5,271 nucleotides of DNA from Thermoleophilia bacterium (GCA_029858755.1 JAOUEK010000174.1:1-5271), one strand, 5' to 3'; positions 1 through 5,271 are shown, counted from the first letter of the stretch. Translations and numbers: made by a program. The notes: a model not told the origin generated them from the sequence alone.

Positions 1-696
1 ACCGTGATGAACATGGTCAACTTCCTCGACGGGATGGACGGCCTCGCATCCGGGGTGTGTGCCATCTCCGGCCTCACGTTCGCGATCATCGCCCTCTCAC
101 TCGGCAAGGTGGACGCGGCGATCCTGTCGGCGGTGGTGGCCGGCGCCTGCGTCGGCTTCCTGCGGCACAACTTCTTCCCGGCGCGCATCTTCATGGGCGA
201 CTCGGGGGCGCTCGTGCTCGGCTTCACGCTCGCCTCGGTCGCGGTCGCCGGGCTGCTGAAGACGGCGTCGACGGTCGTCCTCTTCCTGCCCCTGGTCGTG
301 CTCGCGGTGCCGATCATCGACACGTCGTTCGTGGTCGCCAAGCGACTCAAGTACGGGCAGCCGATCAGCGGTGCCGACCGCTGGCACCTCCACCACCGCT
401 TCCTCAACATCGGCTTCTCGCAGCGGCGCGCGGCCGCGCTCATGTGGGGCTGGACGGCCACGCTCGGCGCCGCCGCCCTCGCCACCCGCTTCGTGCCCTT
501 CCGGGCCGGTGGGGAATGGCACCTCTGGCAGACGGTGGCGGTGGCAGCGATCGCGCTCGCCGCGCTGGCGTATTCCGTCTACGTCGTCTATCTGCTCGAG
601 ATCGTCAAGCTCGCCAACCCCCGGATCCGGCGGCGCCTGCGCGAAGAGGGAGCCGCAGGCACGGTGCCGGTCGACGCCGAGCGCCGCTCCGCCTGA
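1..696 (+). CDS. WecA/TagO/MraY-family undecaprenyl-phosphate sugar-1-phosphate transferase, 5'-truncated by the window
   Basis: C-terminal part of a polytopic membrane enzyme that moves a sugar-1-phosphate (probably GlcNAc-1-P, from the UDP-sugar) onto undecaprenyl phosphate, the first step of cell-wall glycan assembly at the inner membrane face. Counting from the codon at position 4, the family motifs appear in order: NMVNFLDGMDGLASG (3-17), FFPARIFMGDSG (57-68, with the conserved Asp in GDSG), PIIDTSFVVAKR (103-114) and the loop ADRWHLHHRF (124-133). The HLHH loop resembles WecA/TagO more than MraY. Hydrophobic spans surround these loops, with a last helix near 175-199 and a basic cytoplasmic tail. 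About 130-150 N-terminal residues, including the first Asp-rich motif, lie before the window, so the first visible codons are internal. It ends at TGA 694-696. Its position before the atp operon matches the rfe/wecA-atp synteny of Actinobacteria. The family call is firm; the exact sugar substrate is inferred. Confidence 0.9.
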   Translation, partial: TVMNMVNFLDGMDGLASGVCAISGLTFAIIALSLGKVDAAILSAVVAGACVGFLRHNFFPARIFMGDSGALVLGFTLASVAVAGLLKTASTVVLFLPLVVLAVPIIDTSFVVAKRLKYGQPISGADRWHLHHRFLNIGFSQRRAAALMWGWTATLGAAALATRFVPFRAGGEWHLWQTVAVAAIALAALAYSVYVVYLLEIVKLANPRIRRRLREEGAAGTVPVDAERRSA

Positions 697-702
697 TCCC
701 CT

Positions 703-720
703 GCCCGCGGCAGCGCGGGC
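703..720 (+). terminator. GC-rich hairpin just after the wecA-like stop codon
   Basis: GCCCGC (703-708) pairs perfectly with GCGGGC (715-720) around a 6-nt loop, starting six bases after the TGA at 694-696. No T-run follows, so it is not a classical intrinsic terminator. U-poor hairpins are often proposed as terminators or 3'-end stabilisers in high-GC bacteria. The position fits that role, but the function is inferred. Confidence 0.35.
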
Positions 721-821
721 CGTCGCTCGAGCCCGACCGCTCTCCAGCCGCTCTTTCGGCTTCCGTTGCGACCAAGGGGGCGTCGCGGCAGCGGCCGACG
801 AGCCGGCGGACGTCCCACACG

Positions 822-884
822 AGGCGTCAGGCTGAAGCCCGACGCCACACGTGGGCTCCCGCGTCGGGCTTCAGCCCGACGCCT
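822..884. repeat. REP-like compound inverted repeat between convergent genes
   Basis: Arms 822-845 and 861-884 are reverse complements at 23 of 24 positions (the only mismatch pairs A829 with C877) and are separated by a 15-nt spacer. Each arm is itself nearly palindromic. The right one has a perfect 10-bp stem (GCGTCGGGCT 861-870 with AGCCCGACGC 873-882). The left one is a stem interrupted by one A/C mismatch. The DNA can therefore fold as two small hairpins or one long one. It lies between the wecA-like gene and the hydrolase, whose stop codon (871-873 on the minus strand) falls inside the right arm. This looks like a dispersed REP-type element that may also end transcription in both directions. 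Whether it recurs elsewhere in the genome cannot be seen here. Confidence 0.7.
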
Positions 885-1599
885 GGTTCTCGGCTGCAGC
901 GTCCACGAAGCGGGCCAGCGCCTCGTCGAACGCCGGGTGCCGATGCGGGCTGTGGCCGTGGCCGGGGAGCACCAGCCGCTCGGCGCCGAGGCCGCGCTCC
1001 AGCGCATCGCAGATCGCGTCGAACGCGGCATGGTGCGCACCGGAGACGACGAGCTTCGGAAACGGGGCGGCCGCCAGCGCGGCGAGCGGGATCCGCGCCT
1101 CCCACGGATGGCGCTCCACGATCAGCGTCAGCGCTCCCTGCGCGAGCTCCGGGGGCAGGGGGGAGGGCGGCTCATAGGCCGAGCCGACGTAGCGCAGGAA
1201 GCCGCGGAGAAACGCCTCGGCGTCGTCGGTCGGGCCGGCCGCCCACCAGGCCTCGCCCTCGCGGACGAAGCGGTCGACGTCGGGGTCGCCGCGCGCCACG
1301 TCCCCGGCGGGCGGCTCGACCACGGTGAGGGACGCAAGCAGGTCGGGGCGCCGCGCGGCCGCGAGCAGGCAGACGACGCCGCCGTAGGAGTGCCCGACCA
1401 GGTGGTCCCCGGTCTGCAGCCGGTCTGCCACCCAGGCCGCGTGCTCCTCGAAGTCCACGCGGTCGACGGGAGGGCCGGGCGGGAAGCCAGGGCGGTCGAG
1501 CACGGCGAGCGTGAAGCGGTCACGGAGCGCCCGGCGCTGCGTGGCCCAGGTCGCGCGGCCGGCGGTGACGCTGCCGTGGACGAGGACGAGCCGCTGCAC
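871..1599 (-). CDS. alpha/beta-hydrolase fold protein
   Basis: A soluble protein of about 242-244 residues, a normal length for a single-domain alpha/beta hydrolase, with no signal peptide. Counting from the GTG at 1605, it has the strand and oxyanion motif LVLVHGS (6-12), the nucleophile elbow GHSYGG (71-76, Ser73) and a C-terminal GHGHSPHRHP (215-224), where His218 is the likely catalytic histidine. A lid-like helical insert lies near 105-150. The usual 'G..D' acid motif after strand 6 reads SGAHHAAFD here, so the third triad residue is uncertain. Start choice: two in-frame GTG codons lie at 1605 and 1599. AGGA (1610-1607) is one base before the first but seven before the second, so 1599 is preferred. 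The last residues (ASG) and the stop come from the REP-like repeat. It is divergent from the atp genes, convergent with the wecA-like gene, and has no partner here to suggest a substrate. Esterase, lipase and dehalogenase-like roles cannot be told apart. Confidence 0.85.
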   Translation of the reverse strand: MQRLVLVHGSVTAGRATWATQRRALRDRFTLAVLDRPGFPPGPPVDRVDFEEHAAWVADRLQTGDHLVGHSYGGVVCLLAAARRPDLLASLTVVEPPAGDVARGDPDVDRFVREGEAWWAAGPTDDAEAFLRGFLRYVGSAYEPPSPLPPELAQGALTLIVERHPWEARIPLAALAAAPFPKLVVSGAHHAAFDAICDALERGLGAERLVLPGHGHSPHRHPAFDEALARFVDAAAENQASG

Positions 1600-1605
1600 G
1601 CGCAC

Positions 1606-1691
1606 ATCCTACGCGTGTGACGAACTTCCTCGTAATCCGCTTGATCATGCGAAAAGAGGTGTCACAAGCTCCCTGATATGCTCCCGCCACG
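1606..1691. promoter_or_regulatory. Divergent promoter region for the hydrolase and the atp operon
   Basis: This 86-nt gap is the only space upstream of the atp genes in which both diverging transcripts could begin. It is clearly AT-richer than its surroundings. On the + strand TATGCT (1677-1682) fits the TANNNT -10 pattern used by actinobacterial housekeeping sigma factors and lies nine bases before the atpZ ATG. No good -35 is seen at 16-18 nt from it. The half-sites TGTGAC (1616-1621) and GTCACA (1661-1666) are exact reverse complements 39 nt apart. I could not fix a convincing minus-strand promoter. The assignment rests mainly on position. Confidence 0.45.
1607..1610 (-). promoter_or_regulatory. 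AGGA ribosome binding site deciding the hydrolase start
   Basis: Read on the minus strand, AGGA is followed by TGTGCGC and then GTG at 1599-1597, giving a 7-nt spacing. The upstream GTG at 1605 would be only one base from it. A second purine-rich stretch, GAGGAAG (1631-1625), is about 19 nt before the 1605 codon, too far to serve it well. Confidence 0.45.
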
Positions 1692-1895
1692 ATGGCGTCC
1701 AGCCCTCCGCGGAGCCCGAACACCCTCGCCTCTGCGTCCGGTCTCCTCTTCGGCACGACCGGTGCCTCGATGGGCACCGGTGCCCTCGTCGGCTGGGCCG
1801 TAGGCAGCTGGGGCCTCGGTCTGCTCGTCGGCGCGATCGTCGGCATCCCGCTCTCGATCCTCGTCGTCTACCGCGTCTACGGTGCCAGCCGATGA
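1692..1895 (+). CDS. atpZ: AtpZ/AtpI-family small membrane protein
   Basis: A 67-residue protein with a short polar N-terminus (MASSPPRSPNT) and two glycine-rich transmembrane helices, about residues 14-36 and 40-60, ending in a basic tail YRVYGASR. The size, two-helix plan and place as first gene of an atp operon fit the AtpZ-type proteins (F0F1-ATPase subunit, Mg2+/Ca2+-transporter-like). Work on other bacteria links these to c-ring assembly and to divalent cation uptake with AtpI. ATG at 1692 is the only sensible start in this frame. No Shine-Dalgarno sequence lies at 5-10 nt, and a -10-like TATGCT is so close that the message may be nearly leaderless. The stop TGA overlaps the next start in an ATGA junction. 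The acidic residue often seen in the family's helix-loop-helix is not obvious, so the family call rests on context and architecture. Confidence 0.7.
   Translation: MASSPPRSPNTLASASGLLFGTTGASMGTGALVGWAVGSWGLGLLVGAIVGIPLSILVVYRVYGASR
1758..1781 (+). repeat. Perfect hairpin inside the atpZ-like reading frame
   Basis: ACCGGTGCC (1758-1766) pairs perfectly with GGCACCGGT (1773-1781) around a 6-nt loop. The right side also belongs to a 14-bp perfect palindrome, GGGCACCGGTGCCC (1772-1785). The protein here reads TTGASMGTGA, so part of the symmetry is a by-product of repeated Thr-Gly-Ala codons. Whether the RNA hairpin matters is unknown. Confidence 0.5.
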
Positions 1896-2314
1896 CCGAG
1901 CACGAGGACGACCCCGGGATGCTCGTCCGCCTGGCGTCGACCCCGCGCGGCGTCCCCGGCCGGCTCGTCCCTGCGCTCGCGGGCACCGCGGTGATCGTGC
2001 TCGCCCTCCCCGTCTTCGCCGCTGCGGGCTGGCCGCTCGCCGGCTGGCTGCTCGCGGCCGTCCTCTGGCTCGCGGCACAGGCGCTCGCGTGGGTACTGAC
2101 GCGTCTCGCGTCGGACACGGGTAACCTCGCCGCCGCAGGCATGCGGGGCATCGGCACGAGCTTCCGGGCGATCGCGGTGGGAATCCCACTCGTCGCGGTC
2201 ACGATCGCGGACCAGTCCGTGGGGATCGCCGCTGCCCTGCTCTACGCGCTCGCGTTCACGCTCGAGCTCGCCGTCGGGCTCGTGTCCTACTTCGGGGCGG
2301 AGGCGAAGGCGTGA
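1892..2314 (+). CDS. AtpI-like four-helix membrane protein
   Basis: A 140-residue protein. A charged N-terminus (MTEHEDDPGM) is followed by four probable transmembrane helices at about 24-43, 47-70, 92-106 and 109-133, ending in a short polar tail. It is poorly conserved in sequence but occupies the slot directly before atpB where bacteria carry atpI (subunit I) and where M. tuberculosis has Rv1303. AtpI-type proteins help assemble or stabilise the c-ring and are not part of the finished enzyme. The ATG overlaps the atpZ stop (ATGA, 1892-1895), and the TGA stop overlaps the atpB start (GTGA, 2311-2314), so translation is probably coupled at both ends. In-frame codons run further upstream, but only the ATG at 1892 gives this overlap and excludes the antisense hydrolase region. 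Function is inferred from position and topology. Confidence 0.75.
   Translation: MTEHEDDPGMLVRLASTPRGVPGRLVPALAGTAVIVLALPVFAAAGWPLAGWLLAAVLWLAAQALAWVLTRLASDTGNLAAAGMRGIGTSFRAIAVGIPLVAVTIADQSVGIAAALLYALAFTLELAVGLVSYFGAEAKA
2299..2303 (+). promoter_or_regulatory. GGAGG ribosome binding site for atpB
   Basis: GGAGG lies seven bases before the GTG at 2311, inside the last codons of the atpI-like gene. It supports the GTG start that overlaps the upstream stop, and therefore the signal-peptide-like N-terminus of subunit a. Confidence 0.7.
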
Positions 2315-3204
2315 GACGTCTGCTGACGCTCGCCCTCGCCCTGTACGTCGTGCTCCCCGCGGCCGTCGCGCTCGCCGCCGAGAGCACCGGCGAGAAGGAG
2401 ACGAAGTTCGACCCCTCGCACGAGTGGGACCTGAAGACCTGGGGCCCCGAGCTGAAGCTCGGCCCGCTCGACATGTCGATCAACAAGGCGGTCGCGTACC
2501 TGCTGCTGGGGACGGTGGTCACCTGCGTGATCGGGATCGTCTTCATGCGCGTCAAGCTCGGCCGCGGCCCGAACCGGCGGCAGGCGCTGGGCGAGCAGAT
2601 CTACGAGATCGCGCAGGTGCAGGTCGCCGAGCAGGGGCTGCCGACGAAGGCGATCGGGCGCTGGTTCCCGTACGTGGCCACGCTCATGCTCTTCATCTGG
2701 GTGATCAACATGCTCGGCTTCATCCCGCTGCCGCTCTCCGACGAGCGGTACGACATCGCCGGCGTGGAGGTGCCGACGCTCGCGATCTTCGCGGCCACCT
2801 CGACGCTCTCGGTGACGCTCGCGCTCGCCCTGATGACGTTCGTCTTCACGCACGTCGAGGGCATCCGCGCCAACGGCGTGGTCGCCTACTTCAAGAGCTG
2901 GATCCCCGACGTGCCGAAGCCGATGCTGCCGCTGATCATCCCGCTCGAGATCCTCGGCCAGTTCATGCGGCTGATCAGCCTCTCCGTCCGTCTCTACGCG
3001 AACATGCTCGCGGGCCACATGCTGATCCTGACGTTCATCGGGCTGATCTTCGTGCTCGAGAACGTCGTGCTCGCGGTGGTCGCCGTGCCCGCCGCCACCG
3101 CCTTCTACCTGTTCGAGGTCGTGATCGTCGTCTCGATCCAGGCCTATATCTTCGCGGCCCTGTCCGCCATCTACATCGGCTCGGCGATCGAGCCGGACCA
3201 CTGA
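2311..3204 (+). CDS. atpB: F0F1 ATP synthase subunit a
   Basis: Membrane stator subunit that provides the two proton half-channels against the c-ring; 297 residues. The hallmark helix reads LISLSVRLYANMLAGH (221-236). Arg227 matches the essential E. coli aArg210, with Asn231 and Gly235 also conserved. The last helix carries IQAYIFAALSAIYIG (276-290), Gln277 matching aGln252. His236 stands where E. coli has Glu219, and an acidic residue (Glu269) appears near the aHis245 position, the reciprocal arrangement seen in many other F-ATPases but one residue out of register here. Residues 1-23 look like a signal peptide (MRRLL, a hydrophobic core, then ALAA before Glu24). A polar segment of about 33 residues and a first permanent helix near 58-79 follow. 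GTG 2311 is chosen for its GGAGG site and its overlap with the upstream stop. The next gene is 21 nt away. Confidence 0.97.
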   Translation: MRRLLTLALALYVVLPAAVALAAESTGEKETKFDPSHEWDLKTWGPELKLGPLDMSINKAVAYLLLGTVVTCVIGIVFMRVKLGRGPNRRQALGEQIYEIAQVQVAEQGLPTKAIGRWFPYVATLMLFIWVINMLGFIPLPLSDERYDIAGVEVPTLAIFAATSTLSVTLALALMTFVFTHVEGIRANGVVAYFKSWIPDVPKPMLPLIIPLEILGQFMRLISLSVRLYANMLAGHMLILTFIGLIFVLENVVLAVVAVPAATAFYLFEVVIVVSIQAYIFAALSAIYIGSAIEPDH

Positions 3205-3208
3205 TCCC

Positions 3209-3217
3209 AAGGAGGAG
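3209..3217 (+). promoter_or_regulatory. Strong Shine-Dalgarno site of atpE
   Basis: AAGGAGGAG precedes the ATG at 3226, with GGAG cores 8-11 nt from it. It is the longest anti-16S match in the window and sits before the gene for the most abundant subunit. The string GGAGACCG (3214-3221) recurs before atpA (4618-4625). Confidence 0.8.
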
Positions 3218-3225
3218 ACCGCCCT

Positions 3226-3495
3226 ATGCTCTCGTCGTTCTTCGTCATCGCCCAGACCACCGGAGACGTCGCGGATGCCGGCAAGGCGATCGCGCTCGCC
3301 CTCGGCATCGGGCTCGGCTCGCTCGGCGCCGGCATCGGCATCGGCACCATCTTCGGCTCCATGATCCAGGCAGTGGCCCGCCAGCCCGAGCTCCGTGGTG
3401 AGCTCCAGGGCATCCAGTGGCTCGGCTTCGCCCTCACCGAGGCCGTCGTCTTCTACGGCCTGATCGGCGGCCTGCTCGCCTACGTCCTCATCTGA
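3226..3495 (+). CDS. atpE: F0F1 ATP synthase subunit c
   Basis: Rotor-ring subunit, 89 residues, a hairpin of two helices. Helix 1 (about 18-48) contains the glycine ladder GIGLGSLGAGIGIG (27-40) that packs the ring. The polar loop ARQPEL (51-56) has the conserved Arg-Gln-Pro that contacts the central stalk. Helix 2 (about 64-88) carries the ion-binding carboxylate Glu72 in LTEAVVFYG. The residue after Glu72 is Ala, not the Ser usual in Na+-binding rings, and the helix 1 Gln of those rings is absent, so proton coupling is inferred. A short hydrophobic N-terminus (MLSSFFVIAQ) precedes helix 1. The ATG at 3226 is set by the strong AAGGAGGAG site. Only three bases separate its stop from the atpF start. 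The subunit is needed in roughly ten or more copies per enzyme, in line with the strong ribosome binding site. Confidence 0.97.
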   Translation: MLSSFFVIAQTTGDVADAGKAIALALGIGLGSLGAGIGIGTIFGSMIQAVARQPELRGELQGIQWLGFALTEAVVFYGLIGGLLAYVLI

Positions 3496-3498
3496 TCC

Positions 3499-4044
3499 AT
3501 GCTCGACCTGCTTGCAGCCGAGGAGAGCTCCGGGAGCCTGATCGACGTCGTCCCGGGCCTGATGGTCTGGACGCTGATCGCTTTCGGCATCACCTTCTAC
3601 GTCCTCAAGCGGTTCGCCTTCGGCCCGATCCAGAAGACGATCGACGACCGGCGCGACCGCATCCGCGAGGCGATCGACGAGGCGGACCGGGCCCGGGTCG
3701 AGGCGCGCGAGCTCCTCGAGCAGAACCGCGCCATCCTCGCCGAGGCGCGCAACGAGTCGGCCGAGATCCTGGCCGAGGCGCGCAAGGTGTCGGACGCCCA
3801 GATCCAGCGCGCCAAGGACGAGGCGGAGGTCGAGCGCCTGCGCCGGCTCGAGGACACGCGCAAGCAGATCGACGCGGAAACCGCCCGGGCGATCGACCAG
3901 ATCCGCTCAGAGGTGGCCGACCTCACGGTCGAGGCCACGCAACGCGTGGTCGGCAAGGTGCTCGACGCCGACGACCAGCGCCGCCTGATCGAGGAGGCGG
4001 TCGACGGTCTCGACTTCTCCGCGCTGGAGCGCGGAAGGAGCTAG
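3499..4044 (+). CDS. atpF: F0F1 ATP synthase subunit b
   Basis: Peripheral-stalk subunit, 181 residues. One membrane helix (about 18-38, ending VLKRFAFGPI with the conserved basic-aromatic-Gly-Pro turn) is followed by a very long charged helix, about 45-150. The middle shows 11-residue periodicity: ILAEAR recurs at 79-84 and 90-95. This is the hendecad pattern known for the right-handed b-subunit coiled coil. The C-terminal LTVEATQRVVGKVLD (142-156) is the part that binds delta. It lacks the C-terminal delta domain found in the mycobacterial fusion, and delta is encoded separately next door. No good Shine-Dalgarno sequence lies before ATG 3499, only three bases after the atpE stop, so translation probably depends on ribosomes finishing atpE. 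A single b gene implies a b homodimer unless a second copy exists elsewhere. Confidence 0.96.
   Translation: MLDLLAAEESSGSLIDVVPGLMVWTLIAFGITFYVLKRFAFGPIQKTIDDRRDRIREAIDEADRARVEARELLEQNRAILAEARNESAEILAEARKVSDAQIQRAKDEAEVERLRRLEDTRKQIDAETARAIDQIRSEVADLTVEATQRVVGKVLDADDQRRLIEEAVDGLDFSALERGRS
4033..4040 (+). promoter_or_regulatory. GGAAGGAG ribosome binding site for atpH
   Basis: GGAAGGAG lies in the last codons of atpF, ten bases before the GTG at 4051. A second TAGGAG (4042-4047), which contains the atpF stop, is only three bases from the start. The pair supports GTG 4051 as the first codon. Confidence 0.65.
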
Positions 4045-4050
4045 GAGCAC

Positions 4051-4584
4051 GTGGCCGTCGCCCAGCGCATGTACGCGCGCGCGCTCTACCAGGCCGCCTC
4101 CTCCGCCGGCCGGGTCGACGTCGTCCGCGACGAGCTGCGCCGGCTCGCCGACGCGCTCGACGAGTCGCCGGAGCTGGCGGGCTTCCTCGCCAACCCGCAG
4201 CTAGACCCGGGCGCGAAGGCAGACGTGCTCGAGGAGGTGGCGGAAGGCGCCGACGACCTCACCCGCAACTTCCTGCGCCTCGTCGCCGCCAAGGGACGCG
4301 CCGCCGAGCTGCGCGCGATGTCGGAGGAGCTGGACGCGATCGTCGACCGCGAGCAGGGGCGCCTGCAGGTCGAGCTGACGACGGCGCACGAGCTCACCGA
4401 CGACGAGGCCGCGGCGATCGTGCGCCGGATCGAGGAGGCGTCCGGCAGCAGCGTCGAGGCCGTGCGCTCCGTCGACCCCGCCCTCGTCGGCGGGATGATC
4501 CTCCAGGCCGGCTCGCTGCGCGTCGACGCGAGCGTCCGCGGCCGCCTCGAGCGGCTCCGCCGCGAGCTCGCAGCCAGGAATTGA
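4051..4584 (+). CDS. atpH: F0F1 ATP synthase subunit delta
   Basis: Delta (OSCP-type) subunit, 177 residues, the usual bacterial length. It caps the alpha3-beta3 head and joins it to the b stalk. The N-terminal six-helix domain covers about 1-105 (RMYARALYQAA at 6-16 is the typical opening, followed by NFLRLVAAKGR at 73-83). A hinge segment, LQVELTTAHELTDDEA (105-120), leads to the C-terminal domain. That domain carries the family signature as VDPALVGGMI (141-150), then DASVRGRLERLR (159-170). The GTG start follows the atpF stop by six bases and has an AAGGAG site. Gene order b-delta-alpha is canonical. The protein is soluble and has no added domain. Nothing unusual is seen beyond its being unfused, in contrast to mycobacteria. 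Confidence 0.96.
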   Translation: MAVAQRMYARALYQAASSAGRVDVVRDELRRLADALDESPELAGFLANPQLDPGAKADVLEEVAEGADDLTRNFLRLVAAKGRAAELRAMSEELDAIVDREQGRLQVELTTAHELTDDEAAAIVRRIEEASGSSVEAVRSVDPALVGGMILQAGSLRVDASVRGRLERLRRELAARN

Positions 4585-4615
4585 CCGAGACCACCGCCAG
4601 TAGCGAAGCGATACG

Positions 4616-4621
4616 AAGGAG
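4616..4621 (+). promoter_or_regulatory. AAGGAG ribosome binding site for atpA
   Basis: AAGGAG lies nine bases before the GTG at 4631 in the 46-nt gap after atpH, the largest gap between consecutive atp genes here. It fixes the atpA start, whose first residues ([12 protein letters not shown]) match the usual alpha N-terminus. No hairpin or promoter is evident in the rest of the gap. Confidence 0.75.
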
Positions 4622-4630
4622 ACCGTTTCC

Positions 4631-5271
<641 letters not shown>

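Noticed and set aside
822..884. CRISPR array
   Set aside because: Only two repeat units, in inverted rather than direct orientation, with one 15-nt spacer and no cas genes.
57..1328. Long open frame on + across the wecA-like 3' half, the intergenic repeat and the hydrolase antisense
   Set aside because: Arg/Pro/Ala-rich low-complexity translation with no domain. It is a shadow of two well-supported genes, as expected in DNA with few AT-rich stop codons.
766..1620. + strand frame opposite the hydrolase
   Set aside because: The minus-strand frame has a nucleophile elbow, an HG motif and a C-terminal His motif. The + frame has none, and part of it is translated from the palindromic repeat.
2287..3210. 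Long antisense frame opposite atpB
   Set aside because: His/Asp/Arg/Glu-rich shadow typical of the complement of a GC-rich membrane-protein gene. No motif, and no plausible ribosome site was identified.
3226..3495. Na+-coupled c-ring
   Set aside because: Ala follows Glu72 where Na+-binding rings usually have Ser, and the helix 1 Gln of Na+ rings is absent.
3499..4584. Mycobacterial-type fused b-delta subunit
   Set aside because: atpF ends at TAG 4042-4044, and atpH starts separately at GTG 4051 with its own ribosome site. Both proteins have normal lengths.

Overview
The window is very GC-rich (codon third positions are almost all G or C) and holds the 3' part of a WecA/TagO-type glycan-initiating transferase, an oppositely oriented alpha/beta hydrolase, and the first two-thirds of a bacterial F-type ATP synthase operon. 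A wecA/rfe-like gene next to the atp operon is a familiar arrangement in Actinobacteria (in Mycobacterium tuberculosis rfe, an atpI-like gene and atpB are consecutive). The delta subunit is a normal stand-alone protein, not the b-delta fusion of mycobacteria. I infer a high-GC actinobacterium outside the mycobacterial group. A deep lineage such as Thermoleophilia would fit, but the sequence alone does not prove it.

Layout: positions 1-696 (+) are the C-terminal 231 codons of the wecA-like gene, which begins outside the window. Positions 697-870 are a convergent intergenic stretch with a GC-rich hairpin just after the wecA stop and a REP-like inverted repeat (822-884) that runs into the 3' end of the next gene. 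Positions 871-1599 or 1605 (-) encode an alpha/beta hydrolase. Positions 1606-1691 are a short divergent promoter region. From 1692 to the window end all genes are on + and tightly packed: atpZ-like, atpI-like, atpB (a), atpE (c), atpF (b), atpH (delta) and the first 213 codons of atpA (alpha). The atpG, atpD and atpC genes presumably follow outside the window.

The operon encodes the membrane rotor and stator (a, c, b), the top of the peripheral stalk (delta) and the catalytic-head alpha subunit. The two small leading membrane proteins are of the type linked to c-ring assembly and Mg2+ uptake. Coupling is by overlapping stop/start codons (Z/I, I/B) or gaps of 3-46 nt. The strongest Shine-Dalgarno sequences precede the subunits needed in several copies (c, alpha).

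I found no new multi-gene system, no CRISPR array, no RNA gene and no insertion sequence. The points worth checking are local: a Gln-to-Gly change in the alpha P-loop, a signal-peptide-like N-terminus and an out-of-register glutamate in subunit a, a possibly leaderless atp transcript, and the REP-like palindrome that supplies the stop codon of the hydrolase.
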